Source: CAYXUW01 sp964468375 (GTDB lineage Bacteria > Planctomycetota > Phycisphaerae > Sedimentisphaerales > Anaerobacaceae). From it: a stretch of 13,306 bases of DNA. Positions 12,955 through 13,306 of the stretch are shown piece by piece (the stretch's first letter is position 1; each line of letters opens with the position of its first letter). Position numbers and translations under genes: made by a program. The notes beneath the pieces were generated by a model, which saw only the letters and a list, made by a program, of their open reading frames with translations, was not told the DNA's origin and did no database searches. Location of the stretch: positions 1 to 13,306 of the forward strand of contig CAYXUW010000065.1 in the NCBI GenBank assembly GCA_964468375.1, in the 5' to 3' direction.

Positions 12955-13306
12955 ATGAAGCAGGGATTGCGAATATTCCGGGTTTTTGTTTGGGGGGCGG
13001 TTTTGTTTCTGGCGGGCTGCATGGAGCGCAATCCGGTGCCGCTGGCGAGGATATGCGACGGCCAATTAGCGGGATTCGCGGGGGTGCGATTCTGGGACGT
13101 CGAATACAGTCCGGACGTGGAGATAGAGCCGGACGAGCCGGCGGAGTGCAGCTTTCTGGCGCTGTCGGGCGGCGGAGCGAAGGGGGCGTTCGGAGCGGGG
13201 TATCTGAACGGGTGGACGGCCTCGGGGACCCGGCCGGAGTTTAAGATAGTAACGGGCATCAGCACGGGGGCGCTAATCGCGCCGCTGGCCTTTCTCGGGC
13301 CTGAAT
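12955..13306 (+). CDS. Patatin-like phospholipase lipoprotein, N-terminal part (runs off right edge)
   Basis: A lipid-anchored acyl hydrolase of the patatin family; my translation gives 117 codons to the edge. The N-terminus is a lipoprotein signal: MKQGLRIFRV, a hydrophobic core, and lipobox LAGC with C22 as the lipidated residue. The patatin oxyanion-hole motif is SGGGAKGAFGAG (71-82). The nucleophile motif GxSxG is GISTG (101-105) with S103. The catalytic Asp of the DGG/A motif would lie beyond the window. Such proteins cleave ester bonds of phospholipids; as a lipoprotein it would face the periplasm or outer membrane. The start at ATG 12955 is set by the lipobox spacing and by the promoter directly upstream. 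The frame is open at the edge. The exact substrate cannot be read from this part. Confidence 0.9.
   Translation, partial: MKQGLRIFRVFVWGAVLFLAGCMERNPVPLARICDGQLAGFAGVRFWDVEYSPDVEIEPDEPAECSFLALSGGGAKGAFGAGYLNGWTASGTRPEFKIVTGISTGALIAPLAFLGPE

Noticed and set aside
12897..13244. 115-codon plus frame rich in Gly and Arg, and a minus frame over the same place
   Set aside because: Shadows of the patatin frame starting at 12955, which carries a lipobox and both patatin motifs.

Overview
The window reads as a piece of chromosome from a planctomycete-like bacterium, probably Phycisphaerae/Sedimentisphaerales-type. This rests on a secreted protein ending in a lone dockerin-type EF-hand segment (DLNHDCIVDFVD followed by DNWL), a style I associate with that group, and on the mixed housekeeping order. 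The lineage call is inference only.

Positions 1-6700 are moderately GC housekeeping DNA, nearly all on the minus strand. In transcription order they are trpS-scpA (translationally coupled; tryptophanyl-tRNA synthetase and the kleisin of the SMC condensin), trxA (thioredoxin, own promoter), then rimO-pgsA (ribosomal protein S12 methylthiotransferase and phosphatidylglycerophosphate synthase) and the 5' part of dnaE (replicative DNA polymerase, own promoter, running off the left edge). One plus-strand gene of unknown function (3880-4308) sits between rimO and trxA with a near-consensus promoter. Most promoters here follow a TTGACA / TATAAT-like plan.

Positions 6700-8250 form a gene-poor junction. 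They hold an A-tract tandem repeat with 21-bp period, a very G-rich strand with a canonical G-quadruplex pattern, a DUF488 gene between 27-bp direct repeats, and the first copy of a 108-bp imperfect-palindrome repeat.

Positions 8250-11820 are clearly more AT-rich and accessory in nature. They contain a 47-residue one-helix membrane protein, an 82-residue helical protein whose best start codon is followed at once by an amber stop, a GRAM/PH-like protein, and a two-gene unit of a Fic-domain protein plus a one-helix membrane protein. The Fic promoter overlaps 11-bp repeats that look like an operator. The second 108-bp repeat copy (11818-11925) lies in the same orientation, so this block is bracketed by direct repeats.

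Positions 11930-13306 return to higher GC: a secreted dockerin-bearing protein (minus) and, divergently, the start of a patatin-like lipoprotein (plus) from an apparently leaderless promoter with a G-rich spacer. Related G-rich promoter-like modules occur at 8477 and 9273, with a partial inverted copy near 11790.

No rRNA, tRNA, CRISPR array or intact insertion sequence was seen. Everything is from reading the sequence by eye; no database search was run.
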